Of a stretch of 64,000 nucleotides of DNA, positions 8,922 through 17,866 are shown one piece after another. The stretch is from assembly GCF_004104375.1 (NCBI RefSeq), contig NZ_QOVM01000002.1, forward strand, positions 186,001-250,000, in the 5' to 3' direction. The DNA is from Leeuwenhoekiella aequorea (GTDB taxonomy: Bacteria > Bacteroidota > Bacteroidia > Flavobacteriales > Flavobacteriaceae). The notes under the pieces were generated by a model. That model saw only the letters and a program-made list of their open reading frames with translations. It was not told where the DNA came from and made no database searches. How positions within the stretch are numbered: the stretch's first letter is position 1; each line of letters starts with the position of its first letter. The position numbers and the translations under genes were made by a program.

Positions 8922-9344
8922 TTATACAGCATTATATTTAGTCCTCATATAATCCGCCGACTCTTTGATAAGTTGCTTAAGTATAGTGATGTCAATATCT
9001 TCTATTTTATTGATATATAAGCAAGATGCTCCTGCTTTATGCTTGCCTAGTTTAGTTAATAAATGGGTATACATTTTAAAGCCGGGCATTATGTATATAG
9101 ATAAATTTTGTTTGCGTGGAGAAAATCCTGTGAGAAAGAAATCCCCTTCTCGGCCACTTTCATATTTGTAATGATATTCTCCATAGCCTATAAGCGACTC
9201 ACCCCCTAAAACCGCTTTTTCAGACATAATATTGTCAAAGAGATCAAGTAATACAAAAGGATCTTCACGTCGTTTATTGTTGTCGACAGTATTAAGATAA
9301 TCTATTACTGAACTTGATGTAGGTTGTGTTTTATTAGCAGCCAT
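8922..9344 (-). CDS. DUF1801 (YdhG-like) protein
   Basis: This small cytoplasmic protein has 140 residues from the ATG at 9344-9342; a TTG four codons further upstream would overlap the preceding gene. It matches the DUF1801 pattern: a VIDYLNTVDNNKRREDPFVLLDLFDNIM start, GYGEYHYKYESGREGDFF in the middle, and a KHKAGASCLYINKIEDID stretch near the end. Members are sometimes called iron-chaperone-like by remote resemblance to frataxin, but the function is not established. It starts 2 bp after the stop of the YdeI-like gene, so the pair is translationally linked. The pairing of two DUF1801-type proteins suggests recent duplication or joint function. Confidence 0.75.
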   Translation of the reverse strand: MAANKTQPTSSSVIDYLNTVDNNKRREDPFVLLDLFDNIMSEKAVLGGESLIGYGEYHYKYESGREGDFFLTGFSPRKQNLSIYIMPGFKMYTHLLTKLGKHKAGASCLYINKIEDIDITILKQLIKESADYMRTKYNAV

Positions 9345-9346
9345 AA

Positions 9347-9937
9347 TCAACAATTTTTATATTTATCATACAATCCCACTCCGTCTCGTATAAGCGGAAG
9401 TATTTTATTTAATCTTCTAAGACGTGTTTTTTCTTGCTTTGCTTCTAAAATATGTTTTGCAAACTCTTTTTGTCTTCTCGGAGTTAGATTTTCAAAGCAT
9501 TCTTTCAATGGTTGATCTTGTTCTAATGCAGACTCTAGTTCCTTTGGTATGTTTAGCTCTGATGTTGTTCTCTGGGATTTAATTTCTAATCCGTTTTTTT
9601 GATTCGCTATAGCCTCTTTCAGAAAACCTAATACTTTAGCCTCTACAATATCCTCTTCTTTATAAAACCGTAGTTGTCTCAAGGCTTTTGTTTTACCTTC
9701 CTGAGCATTGTGTAATTGAGATTTAGGATCATTAAGTAGCGCACCCTGAAAAAACCAAATACCAAAATGATTTTTAAATCGACCTAACCCAACTACATTT
9801 TTTCCATTAATGGTGTAAACAGGTGCATTCCATTTATAAGTTTCTTTCAGCTCAGTTTTTAATAGGAGAGCCCTTAACTTAGAAATAGCATCTTTAAACT
9901 GATCTGTAGTATTAAAATAATTTTCTAATGCATCCAT
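9347..9937 (-). CDS. YdeI/OmdA-type protein (DUF1801 plus C-terminal OmdA domain)
   Basis: The protein has 196 residues. The N-terminal half (about 1-115) is a DUF1801 domain with ETYKWNAPVYTINGKNVVGLGRFKNHFGIWFFQGA. The C-terminal part (about 125-190) has the OmdA/YdeI signature: IPKELESALEQDQPLKECFE, then LTPRRQKEFAKHILEAKQEKTRLRR. Family members were named for resistance to host peptides or bacteriocins in enterobacteria, but the mechanism is unclear. It is upstream of and tightly linked to the smaller DUF1801 gene, and 31 bp downstream of the MFS gene's stop, so all three may form one transcript. Confidence 0.85.
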   Translation of the reverse strand: MDALENYFNTTDQFKDAISKLRALLLKTELKETYKWNAPVYTINGKNVVGLGRFKNHFGIWFFQGALLNDPKSQLHNAQEGKTKALRQLRFYKEEDIVEAKVLGFLKEAIANQKNGLEIKSQRTTSELNIPKELESALEQDQPLKECFENLTPRRQKEFAKHILEAKQEKTRLRRLNKILPLIRDGVGLYDKYKNC

Positions 9938-9967
9938 AATTATTCTTATCTAATTATTCGAATAAAT

Positions 9968-11281
9968 TTATTCTACTTCAGGAAGTGTAGTACTCTTAAT
10001 GGCCCCAAAAATTCCTAAAATAGATAGAACAGCAATTATACCTTCAACAGAAATTAAAGAAGCCAAGGCGCTAACACCACCTGTTATCAATAATATAATG
10101 CCTATTACTGTATTACTAACCGCAACATAATCTGTACGCTGGTTTCCCTCAGCCATATCTACAATATAAGTCTTTCTTCCAAGTCGTACCCCTTGATGAG
10201 CGATTCCTAATATAAAAAATGCAACGGGATATAGCCAAATCTTATCCTTAAAAGCGGGTATAAATATAATGATAGCTATAACTAGAAGACCAAGTCCAGA
10301 AGTAATAAGAGCAGAATAGGTCATTACTTTTCTACTTGATTTATCTGCCATTTTTCCCCAAACAGGAGCACTTATAATAGAAGCTATTCCATTAGCAATA
10401 ACAAAAAAACCTAATAAATAAGCTTCTTTACCTACATAACGTTGTGCAAGCAGAACATAATAGGGAGCTGTAAGTGCAGAACATAATAAAAGTGATCTTG
10501 TAATTACAAAGTTTCTAAATTGCTTATCGGTTTTTAAAATTTCTATTTTCTTCCAAGCTTCTGCCAGACCATTATTTCCACCTTCGGTTTCACCGGGAAA
10601 TTCTTTAATATTTGCGTAGACAAATGCAGCGATGAGCCATAAACTTGCTGCAAAAAAGATGAGATAGCTATAAAATTCTATACCTACATCGTCTTGGGAT
10701 TTATAAACAATATATAACCCCGCAAGTAACACCAAAACTCCACTTATTGAAGCTGTATACCCTTTTAATTTTCCGCGCTTTTGCTTAGGAATTGTTTTTC
10801 CTAATACATCTTTAAAAGCTATAGAGCAAAGACCTCTTGCCAAACTAAATAGAATTAAACAGCCTATAATTAACCATCCTGCGGCCAGACCTTCAAAAAA
10901 AAGTGCAACCAATCCTATGCCTGCAACAGCTAAAAACTGAATCAGAGATCCCAACACCCATACATATTTACGTACTGGTTTTTTACGTATGTAATGCGCA
11001 ATCAATAACTGAGGTAACATGGAGCCAGATTCTCTTATAGGTACTATAAAACTTATAAGCATGACAGGGGCATTAACAAAACTCATTATCCACGTAAGAA
11101 CGGTTTTTGGATTACTTAATGTATCGCCCAATGAGGTAAGCATATTGCTTACTAGCAGTAAAAAATAATTATTAGGGGTTTCATTGCAAGCTTCTTCGTC
11201 AATGGCTTTGCACGTTCTGGCATCTTCTTCATCATTAAGGTAATCATAAAGCTGCTCCAGATTTGTATTCTTTGAAGTCAT
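9968..11281 (-). CDS. Major facilitator superfamily (MFS) transporter
   Basis: The 437-residue integral membrane protein has roughly twelve hydrophobic helices, starting near residue 65. A hydrophilic, acidic N-terminus of about 40 residues (LYDYLNDEEDARTCKAIDEEACNE) precedes the first helix. The sequence GKMADKSSRKVMT between helices in the C-terminal half corresponds to the MFS loop motif (GxxxDrxGRk), and RGLCSIAFKDVLGKTIPKQKRGKLKG is its counterpart in the first half. The transported substrate cannot be told. It lies upstream of the YdeI-like/DUF1801 pair and downstream of a 59-residue membrane ORF, all on the same strand. Confidence 0.85.
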   Translation of the reverse strand: MTSKNTNLEQLYDYLNDEEDARTCKAIDEEACNETPNNYFLLLVSNMLTSLGDTLSNPKTVLTWIMSFVNAPVMLISFIVPIRESGSMLPQLLIAHYIRKKPVRKYVWVLGSLIQFLAVAGIGLVALFFEGLAAGWLIIGCLILFSLARGLCSIAFKDVLGKTIPKQKRGKLKGYTASISGVLVLLAGLYIVYKSQDDVGIEFYSYLIFFAASLWLIAAFVYANIKEFPGETEGGNNGLAEAWKKIEILKTDKQFRNFVITRSLLLCSALTAPYYVLLAQRYVGKEAYLLGFFVIANGIASIISAPVWGKMADKSSRKVMTYSALITSGLGLLVIAIIIFIPAFKDKIWLYPVAFFILGIAHQGVRLGRKTYIVDMAEGNQRTDYVAVSNTVIGIILLITGGVSALASLISVEGIIAVLSILGIFGAIKSTTLPEVE

Positions 11282-11295
11282 TAAATTTATTTAAT

Positions 11296-11475
11296 CTACT
11301 TTTTTTTTAGTTTTCTTAATGCAATATAGCAACTAATGCCTGTGCATAGAAAACTTGTTAAAATGAGCAGAAATGTTAAGTCATAACCTTCATAATACCC
11401 TAAGACAACTGAAACAATACTAAATAGCGTACATACAGCAATCATAAATTTAAAAAATCGTGGATCTTCAATCAT
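11296..11475 (-). CDS. Small membrane protein of unknown function (59 residues)
   Basis: This short ORF is MIEDPRFFKFMIAVCTLFSI at the start, followed by two hydrophobic segments (about residues 9-27 and 35-54) and a basic tail (RKLKKK), a plausible two-helix membrane protein. Its ATG overlaps the stop codon of the upstream tesA-like gene by 8 bp (ATGATTGA), an arrangement that usually means translational coupling. Its stop is 14 bp before the MFS start. The helix-plus-basic-tail composition is unlike a random frame. No family was recognised. Confidence 0.6.
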   Translation of the reverse strand: MIEDPRFFKFMIAVCTLFSIVSVVLGYYEGYDLTFLLILTSFLCTGISCYIALRKLKKK

Positions 11476-12172
11476 TTAAATTCATTAGAGGCTTTAAGAT
11501 AGGGAAAATGTTTTTTGCAATAATCTTGTGGCCATCTGCAGTAGGGTGAATTCCGTCAGATTGATTAAGTTTTGCAATTCCACCTACATCTTCTAGTAAA
11601 AAGGGGATTAAAGTAAGATCATTTTTTTTGGCCAAATCGTAGAATGTTTGTTTAAAGTCCTGTGTATATTGAGTTCCTAGATTGGGCGGGAGTTGCATAC
11701 CGGCAAGAACTATTTGTACATCAGGAATCTTAGACTGAACACGATTTATTATATCCTGAAGGTTGTTTTTTGTTTCTGAAACTGGCAATCCTCGTAATCC
11801 ATCATTTGCTCCCAGCTCTAAAACAAAAATATCGATGTCTGTTTCTAAAATCCAATCTAATCTATTTTTTCCACCAGAAGTAGTTTCTCCACTAATTCCG
11901 GCATTTACAACCGTATAGTTTAACTGAAGACTATCAATCATTTTCTGAATCAAACCCGGAAAAGCATTTTCAGGATTATCAAGTCCGTAACCAGCAGTTA
12001 GGCTATCCCCGAAAAAAAGAATTGTTTTATTAATTGTGTCTGAAGTCTCAGTGATCTCAGAAGTTTCAGAATCTACTTGGGTAGATGTGGTTTTAGTTTT
12101 TGAAGTTTTATTATTACAAGATCCAAGACTTATAGAAATTAAAAAACAGCATACTAGTAAAAAGGTTCTCAA
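11468..12172 (-). CDS. tesA: TesA-like SGNH/GDSL hydrolase lipoprotein (arylesterase / lysophospholipase L1)
   Basis: The protein has 234 residues with a lipoprotein signal ending SLGSC (Cys19) and a Ser/Thr-rich linker to about residue 48. All four SGNH blocks are visible: GDSL (55-58, Ser57), the block II NAGISGETTSGG around Gly94, GAND (121-124, Asn123), and DGIHPTADGH (Asp206 and His209). It is close to E. coli TesA, a periplasmic multifunctional thioesterase, lysophospholipase and arylesterase. As in E. coli, the gene is divergent from a ybbA-ybbP-type ABC transporter, which supports orthology of the whole locus. Confidence 0.9.
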   Translation of the reverse strand: MRTFLLVCCFLISISLGSCNNKTSKTKTTSTQVDSETSEITETSDTINKTILFFGDSLTAGYGLDNPENAFPGLIQKMIDSLQLNYTVVNAGISGETTSGGKNRLDWILETDIDIFVLELGANDGLRGLPVSETKNNLQDIINRVQSKIPDVQIVLAGMQLPPNLGTQYTQDFKQTFYDLAKKNDLTLIPFLLEDVGGIAKLNQSDGIHPTADGHKIIAKNIFPILKPLMNLND

Positions 12173-12305
12173 GGTGATCTAATTTTAATTAATTGTAACT
12201 TATTTTTCCGCAGAACGGGTTAACAGTATAATGATAATCGCTATTTTCTGTAAGGTACTACCTCAATACTCCGTCAAATTAAACATTTGAACAAATATTC
12301 CTACA

Positions 12306-12995
12306 ATGACTTCCATACTAAAGATTTCAAATTTAGAAAAAACCTATACTAGTGGATCTAAAAAGCTTACTGTACTTGAAGATATTAACTTTAGTATAAC
12401 AAAAAACGAAACTTTTTCTATTGTAGGACCTTCGGGAAGTGGTAAAACTACATTGCTGGGAATTTGTGCAGGTCTAGACAAACCAGATTCTGGTACGGTT
12501 ACCTTGAATGGTATTGTTATGAATTCGCTTTCTGAAGATGAGCGTGCTGCTTTACGTAACCAACACGTAGGTTTTGTATTTCAGGATTTTCAGCTTTTAG
12601 CTACATTAACGGCTATTGAAAATGTAGCAATTCCTTTAGAATTAAGAGGAGCAAAAAATGCAATGGATCGTGCTAAAGGACTTCTAGAAAAAGTGGGATT
12701 AGGAAATCGAGGCAATCACTATCCTTCTCAATTATCTGGAGGTGAACAACAACGCGTAGCATTGGCTCGGGCATTTGCTAACGAACCCAAGATATTATTT
12801 GCTGATGAGCCAACTGGAAATCTAGATGCAGAAACCGGTGAGAGAGTTGTTGAATTGTTATTTGAATTGAATAAAGAGTTAGGAACAACACTTGTTCTTG
12901 TTACTCACGATATGGAACTGGCAAAAAAGACACAGAATATTCTTACTATAAAAGGCGGTAAAATCGCTAGCCTAACTCGTTCTACTCATGTCTAA
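12306..12995 (+). CDS. ABC transporter ATP-binding protein, YbbA/LolD type
   Basis: The protein has 229 residues. Walker A is GPSGSGKTT (41-49), the Q-loop is FVFQDFQLL, the ABC signature LSGGEQQR is at 143-150, Walker [13 protein letters not shown] starts at 163 and the H-loop is LVTHD. The MacB/LolD-like subfamily serves FtsX-type permeases and powers periplasmic mechanotransmission or lipoprotein release rather than simple uptake. Its end overlaps the start of the permease gene by 8 bp, so the two are translationally coupled. Position beside the tesA-like gene matches E. coli tesA/ybbA-ybbP. Confidence 0.92.
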   Translation: MTSILKISNLEKTYTSGSKKLTVLEDINFSITKNETFSIVGPSGSGKTTLLGICAGLDKPDSGTVTLNGIVMNSLSEDERAALRNQHVGFVFQDFQLLATLTAIENVAIPLELRGAKNAMDRAKGLLEKVGLGNRGNHYPSQLSGGEQQRVALARAFANEPKILFADEPTGNLDAETGERVVELLFELNKELGTTLVLVTHDMELAKKTQNILTIKGGKIASLTRSTHV

Positions 12996-15531
12996 AAGTT
13001 TAATAAACAGTGCAGGAATAAGTTGGTTGTGTAAAATGGCCTGGAGAGATTTTAAAGCCAGTGCTGGTAAGCTTAGCTTATTTATGCTCTCCATAGTTTT
13101 AGGTATTGCAGCAATTGTTTCAATACAATCTTTTGGAGAAACACTTAAAACAAATATAGCTCTGCAATCAAAGAGTTTGATGGGAGCTGATTTTAAAATT
13201 GATAGCGACAATGAGTTAACACAAGATGCTCAACAAATAGTAGATTCTTTGGGTGGCGCAGATGCTCGGGAGATTGCTTTCTCATCGATGGCGTTATTTA
13301 CAAAAAATCAATCAACTAAACTGATGCAGGTACGTGGCATTTCTAACGGATATCCATTTTACGGTAAAATTGAAACCACTCCAGCAGAGGCAGCGACCGT
13401 TTTTAATGTAAAAAAAGGAGCTCTCGTAGATGCAACCGTATTATTGCAATTAAATATAACACCAGGAGACAGTATAAAAATTGGAGCGGTAACTCTCCCT
13501 GTTTTAGGTGCTTTAAATGCACTGCCAGGTAGTAATGCCGTCTTTAGTGCAATTGCTCCGCCTGTCATAATTCCTTATGTAGTAATAGAAGAAACCGGTC
13601 TTGTACAAGTAGGAAGCCGTATAAAATATGAGTATTATTTTTATGCGCCGGGAACTGACTTAACAAAGCTTGAAGATGCTGTGTCTGATCGTTTAGATGC
13701 TGTTGAGGCAGATTTAGATACACATCTTGCTACCAGTGAGCGATTAGGTCGACGCTATGAGAATTTTGGAAAGTTTCTAAATCTTGTGGGTTTTATTGCA
13801 TTGCTTTTAGGATGTGTAGGAATAGCTAGTGCTACCACAATTTATATTCGTGAAAAATTAAAGTCTGTAGCTATACTTAAATGTTTAGGTGCGTCTAGCA
13901 ATCAGGCTTTTCAAATTTATTTAATTCAAATAGGTAGCTTAGGTTTTGTAGGTGGAATAATTGGAACAATTGCCGGTTTAATACTTCAACAACTTTTTCC
14001 ATTATTACTTCAGGATTTATTGCCGGTAGATGTTACGATAACAATTTCTTGGACTGTAGTTTTAATGGGAATTGTTACAGGTATATTTATGTCTGTACTT
14101 TTTGCATTATACCCATTATTAAATACCTTAAAAATATCACCACTTCAGGCGCTGCGTACTATAGAATCTGAAATGCAATCACGTAGAATAGCGGTTGCAG
14201 TAACACTTGCGATACTATCTTTTATATTTTTATATGCATTCTGGCTATTACAAGATTATAGATATGCTTTAGGTTTTTTAGCAGGTATTCTGGTTACATT
14301 CAGTATTCTGGCTGGTATCGCTCGAGGTTTTATGCGACTGATACGGCATTACTTTCCATCTACCTGGAGTTTTACATCACGGCAAAGTTTACGCAATCTC
14401 TTTAGACCAAAGAATCAAACTGTTGTTCTTATTTTAGCCATTGGAGTAGGGACATTTCTTATAAGTACACTTTATTTCACTAAAGATATCCTATTATCAC
14501 AAGCAGCTTTGGATGGCAAAACGGAGAATGCAAATATGATTCTTCTAGATGTACAAAAAGATGAAATGCAAAATATCGTCGCTACATTAGAAGAAAATAA
14601 CTTAAGCGCACTTGAACAAATTCCTATTGTCACAATGCGTGTTCACAGTATTAATGGTCGTACAAATACAGATTTAAAAATTGACAGTACTAGCCAGATT
14701 AACCGGTGGATTCTTAATCACGAATTTAGAACAACCTATAGAGATTCGTTAATTGATTCAGAGACATTGCAAGCTGGTTCATTTACAAAATCGGTGGAAT
14801 CTAATACTGGAAACATACCTATTTCAGTAAGTGATAATTTTGCAACAGATGCGCAGGTAGAATTAGGAGACGAAGTAGTTTTTAATGTGCAGGGTAAATT
14901 GATTACCACGCAAATAGGAAGTATACGCCTGGTGGACTGGAGCAGAATGCAATTAAACTTTTCCATTGTATTTCCAAAAGGGGTTTTAGAAACAGCACCT
15001 CAGTTTGGAATTGTAACAACCAAGGTTATAGATAATCAAACATCTGCAGATATACAACGTATTCTTGTAACACAATATCCTACACTTTCAATTCTAGATT
15101 TGCGTCAGGTACTTACAGTTATTGAAAAGCTTCTTACAAAAATTAGCTATATCATAAACTTCATGGCATTCTTTAGTATTTTAATTGGTGTAATAGTATT
15201 GCTTGGCGCTGTGCGTACCAGCAAATATCAGCGTATTAGAGAAAGTGTTTTGCTAAGGACAATGGGAGCCAAGAGCAAGGACATATTAAAGATACAAGGT
15301 CTGGAATATTTATATTTGGGACTTTTAGGAGCATTATCGGGGATATTACTTTCTTTAATAGGAAGTCTTGCACTAGCTTATTTCGTATTTGAAACAACAT
15401 TTACTCCGTCAATCATACCATTTGTAGTTTTATTACCAGGTATTACATTATTAGTACTTATAATAGGTCTGAGTAATAGTAGAAGTGTAATCAAAAGTAC
15501 ACCGCTCGAAGTTTTGAGAACTACCAGATAA
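12988..15531 (+). CDS. FtsX-family ABC permease, YbbP type
   Basis: The protein has 847 residues. There is an N-terminal transmembrane segment at about 22-42, followed by a large periplasmic domain (about 45-255). A three-helix FtsX unit follows at about 265-395, with ASATTIYIREKLKSVAILKCLGAS as the conserved cytoplasmic loop. Two more helices come at about 405-450, and a second periplasmic region at about 500-710. A second FtsX unit ends the protein (about 715-845), with ESVLLRTMGAKSKDILKIQ mirroring the first loop. Duplicated FtsX domains with ten helices are characteristic of YbbP. The substrate is not known; a lipid or lipoprotein-related role is inferred from tesA linkage. Confidence 0.9.
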   Translation: MSKSLINSAGISWLCKMAWRDFKASAGKLSLFMLSIVLGIAAIVSIQSFGETLKTNIALQSKSLMGADFKIDSDNELTQDAQQIVDSLGGADAREIAFSSMALFTKNQSTKLMQVRGISNGYPFYGKIETTPAEAATVFNVKKGALVDATVLLQLNITPGDSIKIGAVTLPVLGALNALPGSNAVFSAIAPPVIIPYVVIEETGLVQVGSRIKYEYYFYAPGTDLTKLEDAVSDRLDAVEADLDTHLATSERLGRRYENFGKFLNLVGFIALLLGCVGIASATTIYIREKLKSVAILKCLGASSNQAFQIYLIQIGSLGFVGGIIGTIAGLILQQLFPLLLQDLLPVDVTITISWTVVLMGIVTGIFMSVLFALYPLLNTLKISPLQALRTIESEMQSRRIAVAVTLAILSFIFLYAFWLLQDYRYALGFLAGILVTFSILAGIARGFMRLIRHYFPSTWSFTSRQSLRNLFRPKNQTVVLILAIGVGTFLISTLYFTKDILLSQAALDGKTENANMILLDVQKDEMQNIVATLEENNLSALEQIPIVTMRVHSINGRTNTDLKIDSTSQINRWILNHEFRTTYRDSLIDSETLQAGSFTKSVESNTGNIPISVSDNFATDAQVELGDEVVFNVQGKLITTQIGSIRLVDWSRMQLNFSIVFPKGVLETAPQFGIVTTKVIDNQTSADIQRILVTQYPTLSILDLRQVLTVIEKLLTKISYIINFMAFFSILIGVIVLLGAVRTSKYQRIRESVLLRTMGAKSKDILKIQGLEYLYLGLLGALSGILLSLIGSLALAYFVFETTFTPSIIPFVVLLPGITLLVLIIGLSNSRSVIKSTPLEVLRTTR

Positions 15532-15609
15532 TTGATTTACTTATCTAGAAGTAGTATTAGCGGTGTGTAATAATGAGGTGGTAAGGTGGAATTATAATAA
15601 CAAATAGGA

Positions 15610-16155
15610 TTAGTCCTTTTCTTCTTCCTCTTCAATTTCATCTTCAGAAATCAAATAATGATCTTTTTCTAAGCCTACAATGGTTATAATATTGGTGACC
15701 GTTGTATATAATAATAGTATTACGGTTACCATCATACCACTTATCAAGGATGAAAAAAATAAGGTTATCCAGTATAAATACTTGAACCATTCCGTATGCA
15801 TATCTTCAGACTCTGTAAGTGGAATATTGAACATTTGAAACATAATAAGCGCCGAAATAAAAAGGACTGTATCTAATTTAGCAATATTTAATACCTGGAT
15901 GTAATGTGCTTTTTTAAGCTTAGAATTTGATCCAGTACTTATACCCAATAGCGTAAGTAATAAAGCTAAAATCGTTGCAGATCCTAGTACAATTGTGTTG
16001 CACAACATATTGAGGCCAGAAAGAGAAACTTCTATTAATTCTTTTGCCTTGTAACCACTAATATCACCTAAAAAAAATACTGCGATTCCTAAAAACACAA
16101 ACGTAATTAAGCCTCCATATATTGAAAGCTTATTTTTAGTAAAGAAATTATCCAT
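15610..16155 (-). CDS. Four-helix membrane protein of unknown function
   Basis: The protein has 181 residues with predicted membrane helices at about residues 12-32, 45-68, 90-110 and 128-155, and a strongly acidic C-terminal tail (SEDEIEEEEEKD). I do not recognise a family. The start is 4 bp after the stop of the SemiSWEET gene, so it is the last gene of a four-gene minus-strand cluster with SemiSWEET, the DUF1989 protein and the YqcI/YcgG protein. It converges on the ybbP-type permease, 78 bp away. Confidence 0.65.
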   Translation of the reverse strand: MDNFFTKNKLSIYGGLITFVFLGIAVFFLGDISGYKAKELIEVSLSGLNMLCNTIVLGSATILALLLTLLGISTGSNSKLKKAHYIQVLNIAKLDTVLFISALIMFQMFNIPLTESEDMHTEWFKYLYWITLFFSSLISGMMVTVILLLYTTVTNIITIVGLEKDHYLISEDEIEEEEEKD

Positions 16156-16159
16156 AGAA

Positions 16160-16417
16160 TTAGTTTTTAGAATACTTCAATTTCACATAAACCATTGTTC
16201 CATTAAATATAAACGAAAGTCCATTAGTAATAATAATAGGCCAATCTTCTTTTGCTATACCATAAAGCGTCCACGATCCAACACCAATTAGTAAACAGAC
16301 AAACATCCACATAGAAATATCTTCTGCGGATTTTGTTTTAATAACTTTAAAAACCTGAGGTAGCACGGCAATTGTTGTGAATGCACCGGCAATAATCCCT
16401 AGTATGGTTATGAGCAT
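16160..16417 (-). CDS. SemiSWEET-type transporter (PQ-loop, MtN3/saliva family)
   Basis: At 85 residues this is the normal size of a bacterial SemiSWEET, which has three helices and works as a homodimer. The PQ-loop motif LPQVFKVIKTKSAEDIS in helix 1 is typical of the family (Pro-Gln around residues 20-21), followed by WMFVCLLIGVGSWTLYGI and a third helix containing the conserved Asn (IITNGLSFIFNGTMVY). Characterised SemiSWEETs move sugars by facilitated diffusion. Here the substrate might be a small metabolite of the neighbouring enzymes, but that is inference only. Confidence 0.9.
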   Translation of the reverse strand: MLITILGIIAGAFTTIAVLPQVFKVIKTKSAEDISMWMFVCLLIGVGSWTLYGIAKEDWPIIITNGLSFIFNGTMVYVKLKYSKN

Positions 16418-16456
16418 ATTATCTATAGCGCGTAAACGAATTAAGTAATAAGATAG

Positions 16457-17044
16457 TTAAAGTGAATCTAAAACTTCAAATTGAATAGGTTTAAAAGATC
16501 CTCCATTGCTATCACTTGCCGAACAAGCAGTAAGTGCCCCAACCAAATCACGCTCAGCTTGAAAAATAACGTAATCTCCAGCCTTAGAAGTAGGAGGTAA
16601 GACCGATATTTTTCCGTTCTGATCAAATTGTACATTCATAAATACATTAAATGCAGTAGGAATGTCGTAATGCGGAATATCAAAACGTTTTAAGGCATTC
16701 ATAAGATTGTTAAAACAACTTGGGTGAAAATCCTTAATGCCATACATAATTTCGAACGTCTCCTGAGAACAAGGCGCTAATAAAAAATCATTTCTACCAT
16801 TTGTATCTTCTATTATTTTAAGCAATTTATTTCCTAAATTACTCCAAAGATAATTTCCTGTAGTAAGTAAAATAGACTCCTCAAAATCCATACTTTTTCC
16901 TGCGGAAAGTTTCTCGTGATGGTTTTCTGCATCAAAGACAACAAGATCGCTAACTTGTTCTCCTTTAATATCTATTACTTTTAAGTATTGTCCTTTTTTA
17001 AGGGTAAATGAATCTCCAGATTGTTTTGGAATTGTTTTTAGCAT
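16457..17044 (-). CDS. DUF1989 protein (urea-carboxylase-associated / carboxyguanidine deiminase-like)
   Basis: The protein has 195 residues and matches DUF1989: KKGQYLKVIDIKGEQVSDLV near the start, SAGKSMDFEE, LLAPCSQETFEIMYG and FHPSCFNNLMNAL in the middle, and DIPTAFNVFMNVQFD plus DYVIFQAERDLVGALTACSA near the end. The HPSC and TACSA cysteines are the conserved, probably metal- or substrate-binding positions. Some DUF1989 members work with urea/guanidine carboxylase as carboxyguanidine deiminase. No carboxylase is encoded nearby, so the substrate here is open. It starts 3 bp after the stop of the YqcI/YcgG gene, so the pair is one operon. Confidence 0.85.
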   Translation of the reverse strand: MLKTIPKQSGDSFTLKKGQYLKVIDIKGEQVSDLVVFDAENHHEKLSAGKSMDFEESILLTTGNYLWSNLGNKLLKIIEDTNGRNDFLLAPCSQETFEIMYGIKDFHPSCFNNLMNALKRFDIPHYDIPTAFNVFMNVQFDQNGKISVLPPTSKAGDYVIFQAERDLVGALTACSASDSNGGSFKPIQFEVLDSL

Positions 17045-17047
17045 AGT

Positions 17048-17716
17048 TTAATGTTTAAATGGGCATTCCCATTTTTCAGTAATATTACGACCACTGTACT
17101 GAAGGGCTTCAGAACTTTTTCCAAAATCTGCAAGCATTGGATTTATTGAACCGTTTTTTTCCTCGTCTCTTTTACGTATGCGATCACGTACGTTTGTATA
17201 AACCCCCATTTGTCTAAGAATTTCAAACTGGTGGTGTAGATTAAATACTAATGTTACATTTTGTGTACTTCGTGCATTGCGAGAACTGTTAGGATGCATT
17301 CCTATTATATAGAAAGCATTTCCTAAAAGGCTATAACTATAATTAGTATCATATACATCGGAACTCACCGAAGGATCCCATTCACATTTATCGTGTTTTT
17401 TTAAACGCTCTAAAAATGCCCAAAGGTCTTTTTCAAATTCAAGCTCAGATTTTGAATAAGAGTCTGTAAACTCTACTATAAAAGTCTGAAATTTTTTAGA
17501 ATTGAAATCATATGATTCTAAATAGTTCTTAAGTCTATGAATTATAGCAAGGTCATTTGAAGGATTTTCAATAGTATCAAATTTATAATGACTAACTGCT
17601 TTAGTTTTAAAAACGGTTTGAGCCATTACGCATGGATGATCATTTTCAACTATAAAATCTTTTAAATTTTCGCCCTCAGATATACTATTATGACTTGAAT
17701 TCTTAAGTGATTTCAT
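17048..17716 (-). CDS. YqcI/YcgG-family protein (GntA-type heme-dependent N-hydroxylase-like)
   Basis: The protein has 222 residues and no signal peptide. Family features are HPCVMAQTVFKT near residue 27, FQTFIVEFTD, DPSVSSDVYDTNYSYSLLGNAFYIIGMHPNSSR in the centre (HPNSSR is highly typical), FNLHHQFEILRQMG, and a C-terminal CPFKH at the very end. In guanitoxin biosynthesis, GntA of this family is a heme-dependent enzyme that N-hydroxylates a cyclic guanidine. Most bacterial homologues have no assigned substrate. It is the first gene of the cluster with DUF1989 and SemiSWEET. Coupling to a DUF1989 protein, a family that acts on guanidine derivatives, is suggestive. Confidence 0.8.
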   Translation of the reverse strand: MKSLKNSSHNSISEGENLKDFIVENDHPCVMAQTVFKTKAVSHYKFDTIENPSNDLAIIHRLKNYLESYDFNSKKFQTFIVEFTDSYSKSELEFEKDLWAFLERLKKHDKCEWDPSVSSDVYDTNYSYSLLGNAFYIIGMHPNSSRNARSTQNVTLVFNLHHQFEILRQMGVYTNVRDRIRKRDEEKNGSINPMLADFGKSSEALQYSGRNITEKWECPFKH

Positions 17717-17866
17717 GGATTCTTTATTTTATAAATCTTAGAGAATATGAGTACTCAATAAGAGTTTATAAAAGTAGAATTATGATTCCGCTGTATGTGA
17801 TAAGGAAATACTAAATAGTTTTAAATAATACTTAATATTCAGCAAATGAAAAAATCATTTGACTTT

